From positions 1-43,556 of the forward strand of contig CAZFWV010000018.1 of the NCBI GenBank assembly GCA_964522605.1: 43,556 nucleotides of DNA, read 5' to 3'. The position numbers and the translations under genes were made by a program. Positions 7,855 through 15,858 of the stretch are shown piece after piece. The notes below the pieces were generated by a model. The model ran no database searches. It was not told where the DNA came from and worked only from the letters and a program-made list of their open reading frames with translations. Source of the DNA: CAVZLD01 sp964522605. GTDB taxonomy: Bacteria; Planctomycetota; Planctomycetia; Pirellulales; Pirellulaceae. Positions within the stretch are counted from its first letter, which is position 1, and the number at the start of each line of letters is the position of its first letter.

Positions 7855-9435
7855 GTGACTTCGACAGCCAGGGACGAATCGGATCGATCCCGCATCGCGG
7901 ATGAACGCGTCCTCGTGCTGGATTTTGGCTCGCAATACGCGCAGCTGATTGCCCGGCGTGTGCGGGAGCAGAACGTATATTGCGAGATTGTCCGTCACGA
8001 CCTGTCGGCGGAACGCCTGCGACAACATGCCCCGCGCGGACTGATTCTCTCGGGCGGACCTTCCAGCGTCTACGAACCCGGAGCTCCGCGTTGCGACCCG
8101 GAGCTGTTCGAGCTCGGTTTACCCATTCTTGGCATCTGCTACGGAATGCAATTGGCTTGTGACGCCTTGGGGGGGAAGGTCGATAGCGCGCCGGCTCGGG
8201 AATATGGCCGAGCACGCTGTCACATAACGTCGGACGATCCCTTGTTGGCGGGAGTGCCCGAGGAGATGGATGTATGGATGAGCCACGGAGACCAAGTCTC
8301 TGGGGTGTCCTCCGACTTCGTGCCGCTTGCGCGGACCGATACCTGTCCGATTGCTGCCGTCCGTCACCGTCAGTTGCCCGTGTTCGGCTTGCAGTTCCAT
8401 CCTGAGGTGACGCATACTCCTCTGGGAAAAACGATCCTTCGCAACTTTCTGATCAACGTCTGTGGGTGCCAGGGCACTTGGAAGCTGGGGGATTTTGCGC
8501 GGGAGACGATTCAATCGATTCGGCAACGTGTCGGCACAAAACGCGTAATCTGTGGCCTTTCTGGGGGTGTGGATTCTTCGGTCACCGCGGCGCTGTTGTA
8601 TCAGGCGATCGGCGATCAGTTGTCCTGTATCCTCGTGGACAATGGACTGCTGCGGACGGACGAAGCGGAATGTGTGATCAACGAATTCACCAACCATTTC
8701 CATACGGATTTGCACGTGGTGGATGCGGAAGATCGATTCTTGGACAGTTTGGCGGGCATTGAAGATCCTCAGGAAAAGCGGCGTCGGATTGGACATGCCT
8801 TTATCGAGTGCTTTCAGACCGAAGCGGCCCGCATTGAGGGAGCCCATTTTCTGGCGCAGGGGACCCTCTATCCTGACGTGATCGAGAGCGGTGCCGCCGT
8901 CGACGGTCCTGCCGCGACAATCAAGACCCATCACAACGTCGGTGGCTTGCCCGAAGAGCTGGGATTCGAACTTATCGAACCTCTGCGGGACCTCTTCAAA
9001 GATGAGGTGCGACGACTGGGGCTGGAGTTAGGATTGCCCGACGAGATTATCTGGCGTCATCCGTTTCCCGGACCCGGGCTTGCCGTGCGTTGCCTGGGAC
9101 CAGTGACGCGAGAACGACTGCAAACGCTGCGACATGCCGATGATATCGCCATCAGCGAGATCAAGTCGGCGGGCCTATATAAACAAACGTCGCAGGCTTT
9201 TGCCGTGCTCTTGCCCATCCAAAGCGTCGGGGTCATGGGCGATGCTCGGACCTACGAAAACGCAGTGGCCATTCGTTGCGTGAATACCGACGATTTCATG
9301 ACCGCCGATTGGACGCGATTGCCCGATGATGTGCTGGCCCGCATCTCCACGCGAATCATCAACGAGGTCAAGGGAGTGAACCGTGTCGTCTACGATATCA
9401 GCTCCAAACCACCCGCCACGATCGAGTGGGAATGA
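7855..9435 (+). CDS. guaA: GMP synthase (glutamine-hydrolysing)
   Basis: Converts XMP to GMP with ATP and glutamine-derived ammonia. The GATase domain has the catalytic Cys in LGICYGMQL and His/Glu in FGLQFHPEV. The ATP pyrophosphatase domain has the P-loop GLSGGVDSSVTAALL. The C-terminal dimerisation domain ends PPATIEWE, the family terminus. The true start is the GTG at 7855, preceded by GGAGG with 7-nt spacing, giving 526 residues as usual. The upstream open frame to 7528 is repeat sequence. Confidence 0.97.
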   Translation: MTSTARDESDRSRIADERVLVLDFGSQYAQLIARRVREQNVYCEIVRHDLSAERLRQHAPRGLILSGGPSSVYEPGAPRCDPELFELGLPILGICYGMQLACDALGGKVDSAPAREYGRARCHITSDDPLLAGVPEEMDVWMSHGDQVSGVSSDFVPLARTDTCPIAAVRHRQLPVFGLQFHPEVTHTPLGKTILRNFLINVCGCQGTWKLGDFARETIQSIRQRVGTKRVICGLSGGVDSSVTAALLYQAIGDQLSCILVDNGLLRTDEAECVINEFTNHFHTDLHVVDAEDRFLDSLAGIEDPQEKRRRIGHAFIECFQTEAARIEGAHFLAQGTLYPDVIESGAAVDGPAATIKTHHNVGGLPEELGFELIEPLRDLFKDEVRRLGLELGLPDEIIWRHPFPGPGLAVRCLGPVTRERLQTLRHADDIAISEIKSAGLYKQTSQAFAVLLPIQSVGVMGDARTYENAVAIRCVNTDDFMTADWTRLPDDVLARISTRIINEVKGVNRVVYDISSKPPATIEWE

Positions 9436-9462
9436 CGGGGCGGCCGATCCACCATTCGCGGC

Positions 9463-9912
9463 CTACGTTGGCAGAATCACGTCGGCGTGCCAATAGTCCT
9501 TCAGTTGCCGGATCAGTTGAACGAAGCGGTCCAAATCGACCGGCTTGACGAGGTAGCCTTCCACTCGAAGCAGTTCGCTTCGTAGTAAGTCCTCGTGAGC
9601 CTGGGATGCCGTCAGAATTACGACCGGGATGGATTGGAGCGAGAGGTCCACCTTGATTTCGGACAACACCTCGCGGCCGTCCTTTTTCGGGAGTTGCAGG
9701 TCGAGCAGGATCAGGTCGGGGCGAGGAGCATGCACAAACCGATCGGCTTGGTGCAGAAACTGCATCGCCTCTTCTCCATCCCGCACGATCGTCAGTCGGT
9801 GCTTGATGCCGCCGCGACGCAACGCCTCCATCGTCAGTCGCGCATCAACCAGGCTGTCCTCCACGAGCAGGATTTCCATCGGTCGCCCGACGACTTCTTC
9901 GGAATGCATCAA
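9463..9912 (-). CDS. Single-domain response regulator (CheY/Rcp1-like)
   Basis: A stand-alone receiver domain of 149 residues with no output domain. Acidic pocket residues are in ILLVEDSLVDARL, the phospho-accepting Asp in PDLILLDLQLPKKDG, the conserved Thr in VVILTASQ, and Lys in GYLVKPVD. The LQLPKKDG and LRRGGIKHRL features resemble the Rcp1-type regulators that pair with phytochrome-like or hybrid kinases. No kinase is adjacent. The ATG pair at 9912/9909 and a later ATG (MEILLVED) are all possible starts; the domain starts at MEILLVED. Confidence 0.92.
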   Translation of the reverse strand: MMHSEEVVGRPMEILLVEDSLVDARLTMEALRRGGIKHRLTIVRDGEEAMQFLHQADRFVHAPRPDLILLDLQLPKKDGREVLSEIKVDLSLQSIPVVILTASQAHEDLLRSELLRVEGYLVKPVDLDRFVQLIRQLKDYWHADVILPT

Positions 9913-10259
9913 GAATCCCCCGTGCGTTTTGCGATGGAATCAGACGCCTCGTTTGGCTGATCCGCGGGAGGAAACGCCCCGGGAAGAGGTCGCTTCGGGA
10001 ACATTCCCCCAAAAGGCCTCCTCGTCCGGGACTCGCGCCAATGTTCGCGATGTCCCACCAGCTCGCGTCTCTCTTTCAGTGTAAGAACGCCGATCCGGCC
10101 GGTCAATTAATCACCGGTCAGTGCCCGGGCCGACGAGGCCTTCGTGGCCGGCAGACGCATTCCGTGCATGATGCCCGTGCACGAGATGGCCATTGCGTGA
10201 CCGAGGCGTTCGGAATCGAGACGGCGCGGGCGGATTCATCGGCGACCGATGCGTACAAC
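9913..10259. other. Region upstream of the response regulator with no supported gene
   Basis: A 65-codon minus-strand frame (9909-10106) overlaps the regulator start by ATGA but has no recognisable features, so I do not call it. CCGGT and ACCGG form a short inverted repeat around CAATTAATC at about 10098-10117, which could be an operator. Nothing else is evident. Confidence 0.4.
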
Positions 10260-10293
10260 GAAAAAGCACAGTCGCGGGGAACGACTGTGCTTT
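10260..10293 (-). terminator. Rho-independent terminator on the minus strand, of an unidentified transcript
   Basis: A perfect 12-bp stem (AAAGCACAGTCG with CGACTGTGCTTT, 7-nt loop) is followed on the minus strand by a run of five Ts that partly overlaps the stem. On the plus strand no T tract follows, so it acts leftward. The only sequence it can terminate is 10294-10551, where no convincing minus-strand protein gene is visible; the transcript may be a small RNA or antisense transcript from the ettA promoter region. Confidence 0.75.
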
Positions 10294-10551
10294 GCGGAGG
10301 GATTCATGCTCACGTGACGCCGACCAGGGCGGGGCGAGCAGAGGGGTCCCGGCAGGGGTGCTCGAAGGTCGGTTGATCGCGAGCGGTAGGCAAGCGTTCA
10401 GGAGTGCTTTCACGAGTCAGATCGTCATCGTACGATTGGTGAGACCAAGATTTTCGACATCCCGGTCACACGAGGAACATCTGCTAGACCCCACGTAATC
10501 GCTAAAGTCTGCCAACCCGCGAGCTGGGGGGACCTTCGGATAGGACATTCC

Positions 10552-12225
10552 ATGGGCGAAAAATACATCTACACGATCGCGAATCTCACGAAAAAACACG
10601 GTTCCCGAGCCGTGTTGAGCGACATCTGGCTGGCCTTCTATCCCGGAGCCAAGATCGGCGTGCTCGGCCGCAACGGGTCGGGCAAGAGCACCCTACTGCG
10701 AATCATGGCGGGCGAAGATCGAGAATTCGACGGACACGCCGAATTGACGGCCGGCTACACCGTGGGCCTGTTACCCCAGGAACCCCAATTGGATCCTGGA
10801 TTCAGTGTTCGGCAGAGTGTGCTGGAAGCGGTGGCGGATCAGAGGCGACTGTTGGATCGATTCGATGAGATTAATCGACAACTCGGTGAGCCCCAGGAAC
10901 CAAAGCAGCTTGAACGACTCTGCGACGAATTGGCGGACGTCCAGGACCAGATCGATGCCGCGAAACTGTGGGACCTGGATCGTCAAATCGAGATCGCCAT
11001 GGATGCGATGCATTTGCCGCCGCCCGATGCGCGTGTGGAACAGCTTTCCGGTGGGGAGCGTCGACGGGTTGCGCTCTGCAAAATCCTGCTACAACGTCCT
11101 GATCTCTTGCTGCTGGATGAACCGACCAATCATCTGGACGCCGAGGCGGTCGCCTGGCTCGAACGTCACTTGGCGGAGTATGCGGGGACGGTCGTTGCCG
11201 TGACGCACGATCGGTACTTCCTGGATAACGTCGCCGGCTGGATCCTCGAGCTGGATCGTGGAAAAGGGATTCCCTGGGAGGGTAACTATTCGTCCTGGCT
11301 CGATCAAAAGCAGACTCGGTTGGCCAAAGAGGAGAAGGCGGCGACCGCGCGACAGAAATCACTTCAGCGGGAGTTGGAATGGATCCGCATGGCACCGCGC
11401 GCACGTCAGGCGAAAAGCAAAGCACGAATCAAGGCCTACGAAGAACTCTCGGGACAGCGTTTTGAAGAACGACTGGATGAATTCGAGATCCAGATTCCTC
11501 CAGGAAAACACCTGGGTGAGTTGGTCATCGAAGCGCAGAATCTGGGCAAGGCCTACGGCGATCGACAACTCATGGAGAATCTGAGTTTTCGTCTGCCTCC
11601 TGGAGGCATCGTGGGCGTGATCGGACCCAATGGCGCGGGAAAGACAACTCTGTTTCGCATGATCGTGGGGGACGATCAGCCGGACCGGGGAAGCCTTCGC
11701 GTTGGGCCGACCGTCGAATTGGGATATGTCGATCAGTCGCGCGACACGCTCGTCGCCGATCATACCGTCTTTCAAGAGATCTCTGGCGGACACGATACGT
11801 TCGAAATGGGGGGACGCAAAATTAATGCTCGCGCCTACGTCGCCCGATTTAATTTTCGAGGTACGGACCAGGAAAAACGGGTCGGCGATCTGTCCGGCGG
11901 AGAACGGAATCGAGTGCATTTGGCCAAGCTGCTGCGCCAAGGCTGCAATGTGCTGCTGCTCGATGAGCCGACGAACGACTTAGATGTGGACACCCTGCGC
12001 GCGCTGGAGGAAGCGATTTTAAATTTCGCCGGCTGCGTGGTGGTCATCAGTCACGACCGGTGGTTCCTCGATCGGATCGCGACCCACATTCTTGCTTTCG
12101 AAGGTGATGCCTACGTGCACTGGTGTGAGGGGAATTTTCAGACTTACGAACAGCAGCGGATGGAACGTTTGGGACTGAGTCAGTGGGAGCCGCAGCGCTT
12201 CAAGTACAAACGACTGCATCGTTAG
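10552..12225 (+). CDS. ettA: Energy-dependent translational throttle protein EttA (ABC-F ATPase)
   Basis: A soluble tandem ABC ATPase that binds the ribosomal E site and gates entry into elongation according to the ATP/ADP ratio. The first nucleotide-binding domain has GRNGSGKST, LSGGERRRV and LLLLDEPTNHLD. The second has GPNGAGKTT, LSGGERNRV and VLLLDEPTNDLD. The inter-domain linker (residues ~240-310) is charged and helical. The arm insertion in domain 1 (DRFDEINRQLGEPQEP and following) and the N-terminus GEKYIYTIANLTKKHG match EttA rather than Uup or YheS. The 557-residue length is typical. Confidence 0.95.
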   Translation: MGEKYIYTIANLTKKHGSRAVLSDIWLAFYPGAKIGVLGRNGSGKSTLLRIMAGEDREFDGHAELTAGYTVGLLPQEPQLDPGFSVRQSVLEAVADQRRLLDRFDEINRQLGEPQEPKQLERLCDELADVQDQIDAAKLWDLDRQIEIAMDAMHLPPPDARVEQLSGGERRRVALCKILLQRPDLLLLDEPTNHLDAEAVAWLERHLAEYAGTVVAVTHDRYFLDNVAGWILELDRGKGIPWEGNYSSWLDQKQTRLAKEEKAATARQKSLQRELEWIRMAPRARQAKSKARIKAYEELSGQRFEERLDEFEIQIPPGKHLGELVIEAQNLGKAYGDRQLMENLSFRLPPGGIVGVIGPNGAGKTTLFRMIVGDDQPDRGSLRVGPTVELGYVDQSRDTLVADHTVFQEISGGHDTFEMGGRKINARAYVARFNFRGTDQEKRVGDLSGGERNRVHLAKLLRQGCNVLLLDEPTNDLDVDTLRALEEAILNFAGCVVVISHDRWFLDRIATHILAFEGDAYVHWCEGNFQTYEQQRMERLGLSQWEPQRFKYKRLHR

Positions 12226-12509
12226 GCCTGTCCTGTCAGCCGTGCGAACCTCCGGAGGGGGGAGGTCCTTGACCCTGAACTCAGGTTGGAGTACCAAACA
12301 ACGAGAGTTCTGCCGCGGTGTGCTCGCTGCGATGCGAGTCTCCGTCGTGACGCGGTCGGGCCACAAGTTGGCTGGGGTCCACTCCTCCCGCGTCTGCCTT
12401 CTCGGAATGGAGCGGGTGTGGGTACCGGTGGTACTCGATGGGCCTCAAGTCACCCGGACACGGACCAAGAAGTACGATGCCGGGCGTTCGCATTGCAAAG
12501 AGGATAACC

Positions 12510-12650
12510 ATGTCGATTCTTCGAATTGGCTCCACGAAAAAATACGCACAAGGTTGGGAGTTGGCCTTCGGGAGAAAGTCGGAAAAATCGACGCAGACAC
12601 CGAAGAAGAAGGCAGCCAAAAAAGCTCCAAAGAAAAAGCGTAGCGGCTGA
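12510..12650 (+). CDS. Very small Lys-rich protein (46 aa)
   Basis: The protein MSILRIGSTKKYAQGWELAF has a short folded-looking N-terminus, then a tail of alternating KK/A/P residues (KKKAAKKAPKKKRSG). The ATG at 12510 follows AGAGGA at normal spacing. From memory, planctomycetes carry similar short MSILR.G.TKKY proteins with Lys/Ala tails; I cannot confirm by search. The tail suggests nucleic-acid binding, like histone H1-type tails (inference). It lies 284 nt after ettA and 175 nt before the SelW-like gene. The 12226-12509 gap holds a short GC-rich hairpin (ACCTCC with GGAGGT) near 12246 and no other gene I can support. Confidence 0.75.
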   Translation: MSILRIGSTKKYAQGWELAFGRKSEKSTQTPKKKAAKKAPKKKRSG

Positions 12651-12824
12651 GCGCGTGTCGCAGTCACGGGCGATGGCCCGTTTGGATTGATCGGGGCGCA
12701 GTGGAACGGCTAGGACGAGTCCCGAGTGCCCGACGATGAAAGGGGTGTTTTCCCGTCCTGCGAAACGCCGGCGGCGTCGCTCGGAAGAAGCACCAATGTA
12801 TTTTTCTCGAAGGTCGAGTGTCCG

Positions 12825-13058
12825 ATGAAAATTCATGTTCGTTACTGTGCGATGTGAAACTACGAGCCTCATGCCGTCAGTCTGGCGGAGAAGCTCCTGA
12901 CCACGCTGAAACAGAAGATTTCTTCTCTTCAATTGGAACCGTCTGGGGGTGGTTGTTTTGAAGTCACGGTCGACGGTGACCTGGTCTATTCAAAACTGGA
13001 TACCGGGAAATTCCCGGACGAATCGCAACTGGTCCGACAGATTGGTCGGAGGGTTTGA
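12825..13058 (+). CDS. SelW-like selenoprotein (Rdx family) with in-frame UGA selenocysteine
   Basis: This 77-residue gene is invisible to standard ORF calling because codon 11 (12855-12857) is TGA. Read as Sec, it starts MKIHVRYCAMUNYEPHAVSL, giving the CxxU redox motif C8-A-M-U11 preceded by a beta strand, as in SelW (VVYCGAUGYKP). Downstream, GGCFEVTVDGDLVYSKLDTG and KFPDESQLVRQI match the second half of the Rdx fold (PF10262 family: SelW, SelT, SelH). The family consists of thioredoxin-fold thiol oxidoreductases. The frame is open on both sides of the TGA and stops at TGA 13056-13058. The ribosome site is weak (GAAGG at about 11 nt). tRNA-Sec is in the same window and a SECIS-like hairpin follows the TGA. 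A Sec-to-stop truncation (10 residues) would be meaningless, so readthrough is the best explanation. It converges on the EF-P-like gene 26 nt away. Confidence 0.92.
12864..12896 (+). promoter_or_regulatory. Bacterial SECIS-like hairpin within the SelW-like coding region
   Basis: Starting 6 nt after the UGA, GAGC+CTC+(A)+TGCC pairs with GGCG+GAG+(AA)+GCTC (11 pairs, one G-U, a bulged A and a bulged AA). The apical loop GTCAGTCT (12876-12883) begins with G, 19 nt after the UGA. Bacterial SECIS elements lie just downstream of UGA with a G at the start of the apical loop, and bind SelB. Pairing is by eye. Confidence 0.7.
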
Positions 13059-13084
13059 GTCGTCCGCAGTTATGCGGGAGTGGC

Positions 13085-13648
13085 TCAGGCCCGCGAGAGA
13101 AACTCGCCCGTGCGCGTGTCGACCTTGATCCGCTCGCCTTCCGTCAGATATTCGGGTACCTGGACGACAAGTCCCGTTTCGAGCGTCGCGGGCTTTGTCC
13201 GCTTCGTGGCGGAATCGCCTTTTACCGCGGGATCGCATTGCGTGACGATCAGTTCCACGGCCGCAGGAAGTTGGAGACCAACGCACTGGTCGTTGTAGAT
13301 TAGCGCCATCATGCCCTCCAACTCTTCCGTGATGTAGGGGCGTTCGGCTTCCACATCCTCGAGCGGCAGGGAGTACTGATTGTAATCGGCTTGATCCAAC
13401 AGGTGCATCTCGGTTGCGTCGGCATACATCAGCTTGACGGCGCGTCGCTGGAAATTGGCTTCTTCCAGCGATTCCGTTCCTTTTAACGTCAGGTCGACCT
13501 TCTGACCGGCAACCAGGTTGCGACCGCGGAACTTGTAGAGCGTTGCGGCTCCGCGTGCGGAGGGCGTCTGGACGGTGATGCCGTTGATGAGAACGGGTGC
13601 GCCTTGATAATTCACGACCATTCCGGGCTTGATTTCTTTCGCGAGCAT
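13085..13648 (-). CDS. efpL: Elongation factor P-like protein (EfpL/YeiP type)
   Basis: A three-domain, 187-residue EF-P paralogue that binds between P and E sites and relieves stalling at polyproline and other difficult motifs. The loop that carries the modified residue reads QTPSARGAATLYKFR, with Arg32 in place of the PGKG lysine of classical EF-P. This is the arrangement of E. coli YeiP/EfpL, and GLVVQVPEYLTEGERIKVDTRTGEF also matches YeiP. Because the loop has Arg, EpmA/B-type lysylation is not expected. The start is MLAKEIKPGMVVNYQG at 13648. A hypothetical gene lies 37 nt upstream on the same strand. Confidence 0.9.
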   Translation of the reverse strand: MLAKEIKPGMVVNYQGAPVLINGITVQTPSARGAATLYKFRGRNLVAGQKVDLTLKGTESLEEANFQRRAVKLMYADATEMHLLDQADYNQYSLPLEDVEAERPYITEELEGMMALIYNDQCVGLQLPAAVELIVTQCDPAVKGDSATKRTKPATLETGLVVQVPEYLTEGERIKVDTRTGEFLSRA

Positions 13649-13685
13649 CCGAGGACAATCCTAAGTACCAAAACCAAAGGGAATC

Positions 13686-14180
13686 TCAAAGGATCGTATT
13701 GGCCTGTGGATCGACGACCACACCGTTGCACAGCTTGGCAATCTTCTCCATCACAATCAAGAGGGCTCCCGGATCCATGAAATCATCTTCGTCCTCGGGG
13801 TCTTCGCGTCCCACGAAAACGAGTTGCTCAAAGTGATAGACATCGAAGCGGCACTGGTACCGGGTCAACTGTTGGATTCGCTGCTTTTCCTCCACCGTTG
13901 CCGCCGACTTAAGCAAATCGTTCACCAATGCCGCCGTCTGTTCCGCAACATCTTCGCCGCTGACCAGCGAGATGTCCATCGCCGCGTAGTCATCGGGAGC
14001 GAAGAGCGTGAGCGATTCGAATCGTCCCGCTTCGTCGGCTCGAACATCACGAACTTCATACCGCGGGTCCAACCCTTTCAGTTGCTTCTGGAAGTCGACC
14101 GCGAGGGGGCGACGACTGGCATCGAAAAGAATGAAGTACGTCTCGCGCCATTGGAATTCATCGTTTTCAAATAGAGACAT
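13686..14180 (-). CDS. Hypothetical protein (164 aa), upstream of the EF-P-like gene
   Basis: An acidic soluble protein, MSLFENDEFQWRETYFILFD at the start, with a conspicuous acidic patch FVGREDPEDEDDFMDPGALL near residue 130. No signal peptide, membrane segment or known motif is seen, and I do not recognise the family. The ATG at 14180 is the first plausible start; the frame extends upstream in poor-quality sequence. It reads into the EF-P-like gene with a 37-nt gap, so co-transcription is likely. Confidence 0.75.
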   Translation of the reverse strand: MSLFENDEFQWRETYFILFDASRRPLAVDFQKQLKGLDPRYEVRDVRADEAGRFESLTLFAPDDYAAMDISLVSGEDVAEQTAALVNDLLKSAATVEEKQRIQQLTRYQCRFDVYHFEQLVFVGREDPEDEDDFMDPGALLIVMEKIAKLCNGVVVDPQANTIL

Positions 14181-14470
14181 GGTGCCGCCATTTCCTGGCC
14201 ACTGGCCTGAGCAAATGGAATCTCCCTTGGGTTGCCGTCCACATCGTCCGGGACCCAGACACTCCTTGCAAGTCGCCAAACTTCCCGTGCCTATCCTCGT
14301 TCAACTGCAGCGCAACGACCCATCACGATCGTGAAAGGCACAATGCGGCAGGCCCGCAACCCAACGGGGTGCTACCGCACCCGAATGAGGGTCGCTTCCG
14401 TTGGTCGCTCGATTTCTTGCCGAGAGAACAACGTTTTCCCCGTTCGCAGTACAGGGCAGACCGGAGACCT

Positions 14471-14701
14471 TCACCACTCGGGTGACGAACCCAGTCCCCC
14501 TTGCCATCCTTCCAACGCCGAAAGCATGCGATCTCGTTCGTCTCGATTCGCCCACACGGATTCGTCCTGTTCGAGTCGGATTTCGTAACGGCCCTCATAC
14601 AGGCAATCATCATGACCACAGAAATGGGGTACGGCCGAAACCCAAAGGACCCGGTACAAGGGCACGTGCTTGTCGTCCACAAGACACATGATCGAACCCA
14701 T
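14471..14701 (-). CDS. Small hypothetical protein with a Cys/His cluster (76 aa)
   Basis: The translation from the ATG at 14701 reads MGSIMCLVDDKHVPLYRVLW and later HFCGHDDCLYEGRYEIRLEQ. GGGAGG lies 9 nt upstream of this start. The acidic, balanced composition differs from the neighbouring shadow frames, which are Arg/Pro-rich. Cys and His residues (C6, H12, then HFCGHDDC) could bind a metal, but I recognise no family. The 290-base stretch between it and the next gene downstream (14181-14470) shows nothing else. Confidence 0.6.
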   Translation of the reverse strand: MGSIMCLVDDKHVPLYRVLWVSAVPHFCGHDDCLYEGRYEIRLEQDESVWANRDERDRMLSALEGWQGGLGSSPEW

Positions 14702-14860
14702 CCCCTCGCACCTCCCACTCAATCAACACGCCCGGTGACGTTATCTTGACGCGTCATGTCACCACCAGTGTAGCGATTGAAACAGGGAACTGCACGGGGA
14801 GCCTGGGTGTCGGGTTCTCCCCTGGGGTCACCCCGATGCGAGGAATCGGCGAGAGATCGC

Positions 14861-15670
14861 TCACCGAGGCCGAATTTCTCCCAGTTGGCGAGAACGTTCC
14901 GTGGCGGCACGAACGGCGGACATCACGGTTGCCCGAAAGGCACCACGCTCCATTGCTTCAAGGCCCGCCATGGTCGTTCCTCCGGGGCTCGCCACGCGAT
15001 CGCGAAGCACGGCTGGATGTTCACCCGTTTCCTGAACCATTCGCGCCGCACCCACGACCGTCTGGGATGCCAGTTGGATCGCCGCGTCGCGTGGAAGTCC
15101 AAGAGCAACGGCACCGTCGGTCAGTGCTTCTACGAACTGGTAAACGAAAGCCGGACCAGATCCGGACAATCCCGTCACCACGTCCAGAAGAGGTTCGGAA
15201 ACCTGCAAGCTGATTCCAACCGCGTTCAGCAGCCGACCCACCACGACCGCATCGGCCTCTGTGGCACCGGGACCGACGCAATAGCCTGCGGCGCCGCAGC
15301 CGATCAAGCAGGGCGTGTTCGGCATGACTCGGATGACGCGTCGTGTTCCGAGCCCCTCGACGAGTTGCTGCAGCGTGACGCCGGCCGCGACAGAAACTAC
15401 AAGTCGGTCGTGCGGTACCGCCCCGATCTGCCGAAAAACCTCACTCATGTTCTGTGGCTTGACGGCCAAGAAGACAATCTCGCTGTGCTCCAGCAGCGAT
15501 TCGATGCCGACCGCGATCTGTGCCCCCGGCACCGCTGCGCGAAACCCCTGACTCGCCTCCGCCGAGCGGTCGAACGCCCAGATGTCCGTTCCGGTGACAT
15601 GCTCGCGTTGTACAAATCCACTGGCCAGCGCGCGAGCCATCTGACCCGCACCGATGAATCCAATTTGCAT
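14861..15670 (-). CDS. proC: Pyrroline-5-carboxylate reductase
   Basis: Catalyses the last step of proline synthesis, NAD(P)H-dependent reduction of pyrroline-5-carboxylate. The dinucleotide-binding N-terminus MQIGFIGAGQMARALASGF is clear, followed by FLAVKPQNM, VIRVMPNTPCLIG and the C-terminal signature VTGLSGSGPAFVYQFVEAL with VASPGGTTMAGLE. The start is the ATG at 15670, where the Rossmann fold begins; the longer open frame to 15703 adds only 11 residues. At 269 residues it is the usual size. Confidence 0.96.
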   Translation of the reverse strand: MQIGFIGAGQMARALASGFVQREHVTGTDIWAFDRSAEASQGFRAAVPGAQIAVGIESLLEHSEIVFLAVKPQNMSEVFRQIGAVPHDRLVVSVAAGVTLQQLVEGLGTRRVIRVMPNTPCLIGCGAAGYCVGPGATEADAVVVGRLLNAVGISLQVSEPLLDVVTGLSGSGPAFVYQFVEALTDGAVALGLPRDAAIQLASQTVVGAARMVQETGEHPAVLRDRVASPGGTTMAGLEAMERGAFRATVMSAVRAATERSRQLGEIRPR

Positions 15671-15858
15671 GCGTCTTGCTCCCGCGTTTCTTGATCGGCC
15701 CACGAACGATGTACGAGCGTATTCTATGCATCCGTCTGCTGAGACGCGATTCTACCGCTCGAATTTCGGCCTGGACAGAAAATCGCGGTTATGCGACATT
15801 CCCCCGCCGCTGAACTCGTACGATTGAACGCATTCCGGAATATTGCAGGAGACGACTT

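Noticed and set aside
9909..10106. 65-codon minus-strand frame overlapping the response regulator start by ATGA
   Set aside because: The overlap is suggestive of coupling, but the translation has Arg/Pro bias and no features, and no ribosome site is convincing.
10417..10548. 43-codon minus-strand frame with a CSSC motif upstream of the leftward terminator
   Set aside because: Its start lies 3 nt from the ettA start on the other strand, with no ribosome site, and the frame is not clearly coding.
12450..12932. 160-codon minus-strand frame across the SelW-like gene
   Set aside because: It opposes both the 46-aa protein and the selenoprotein and resembles no family; its openness follows GC bias.
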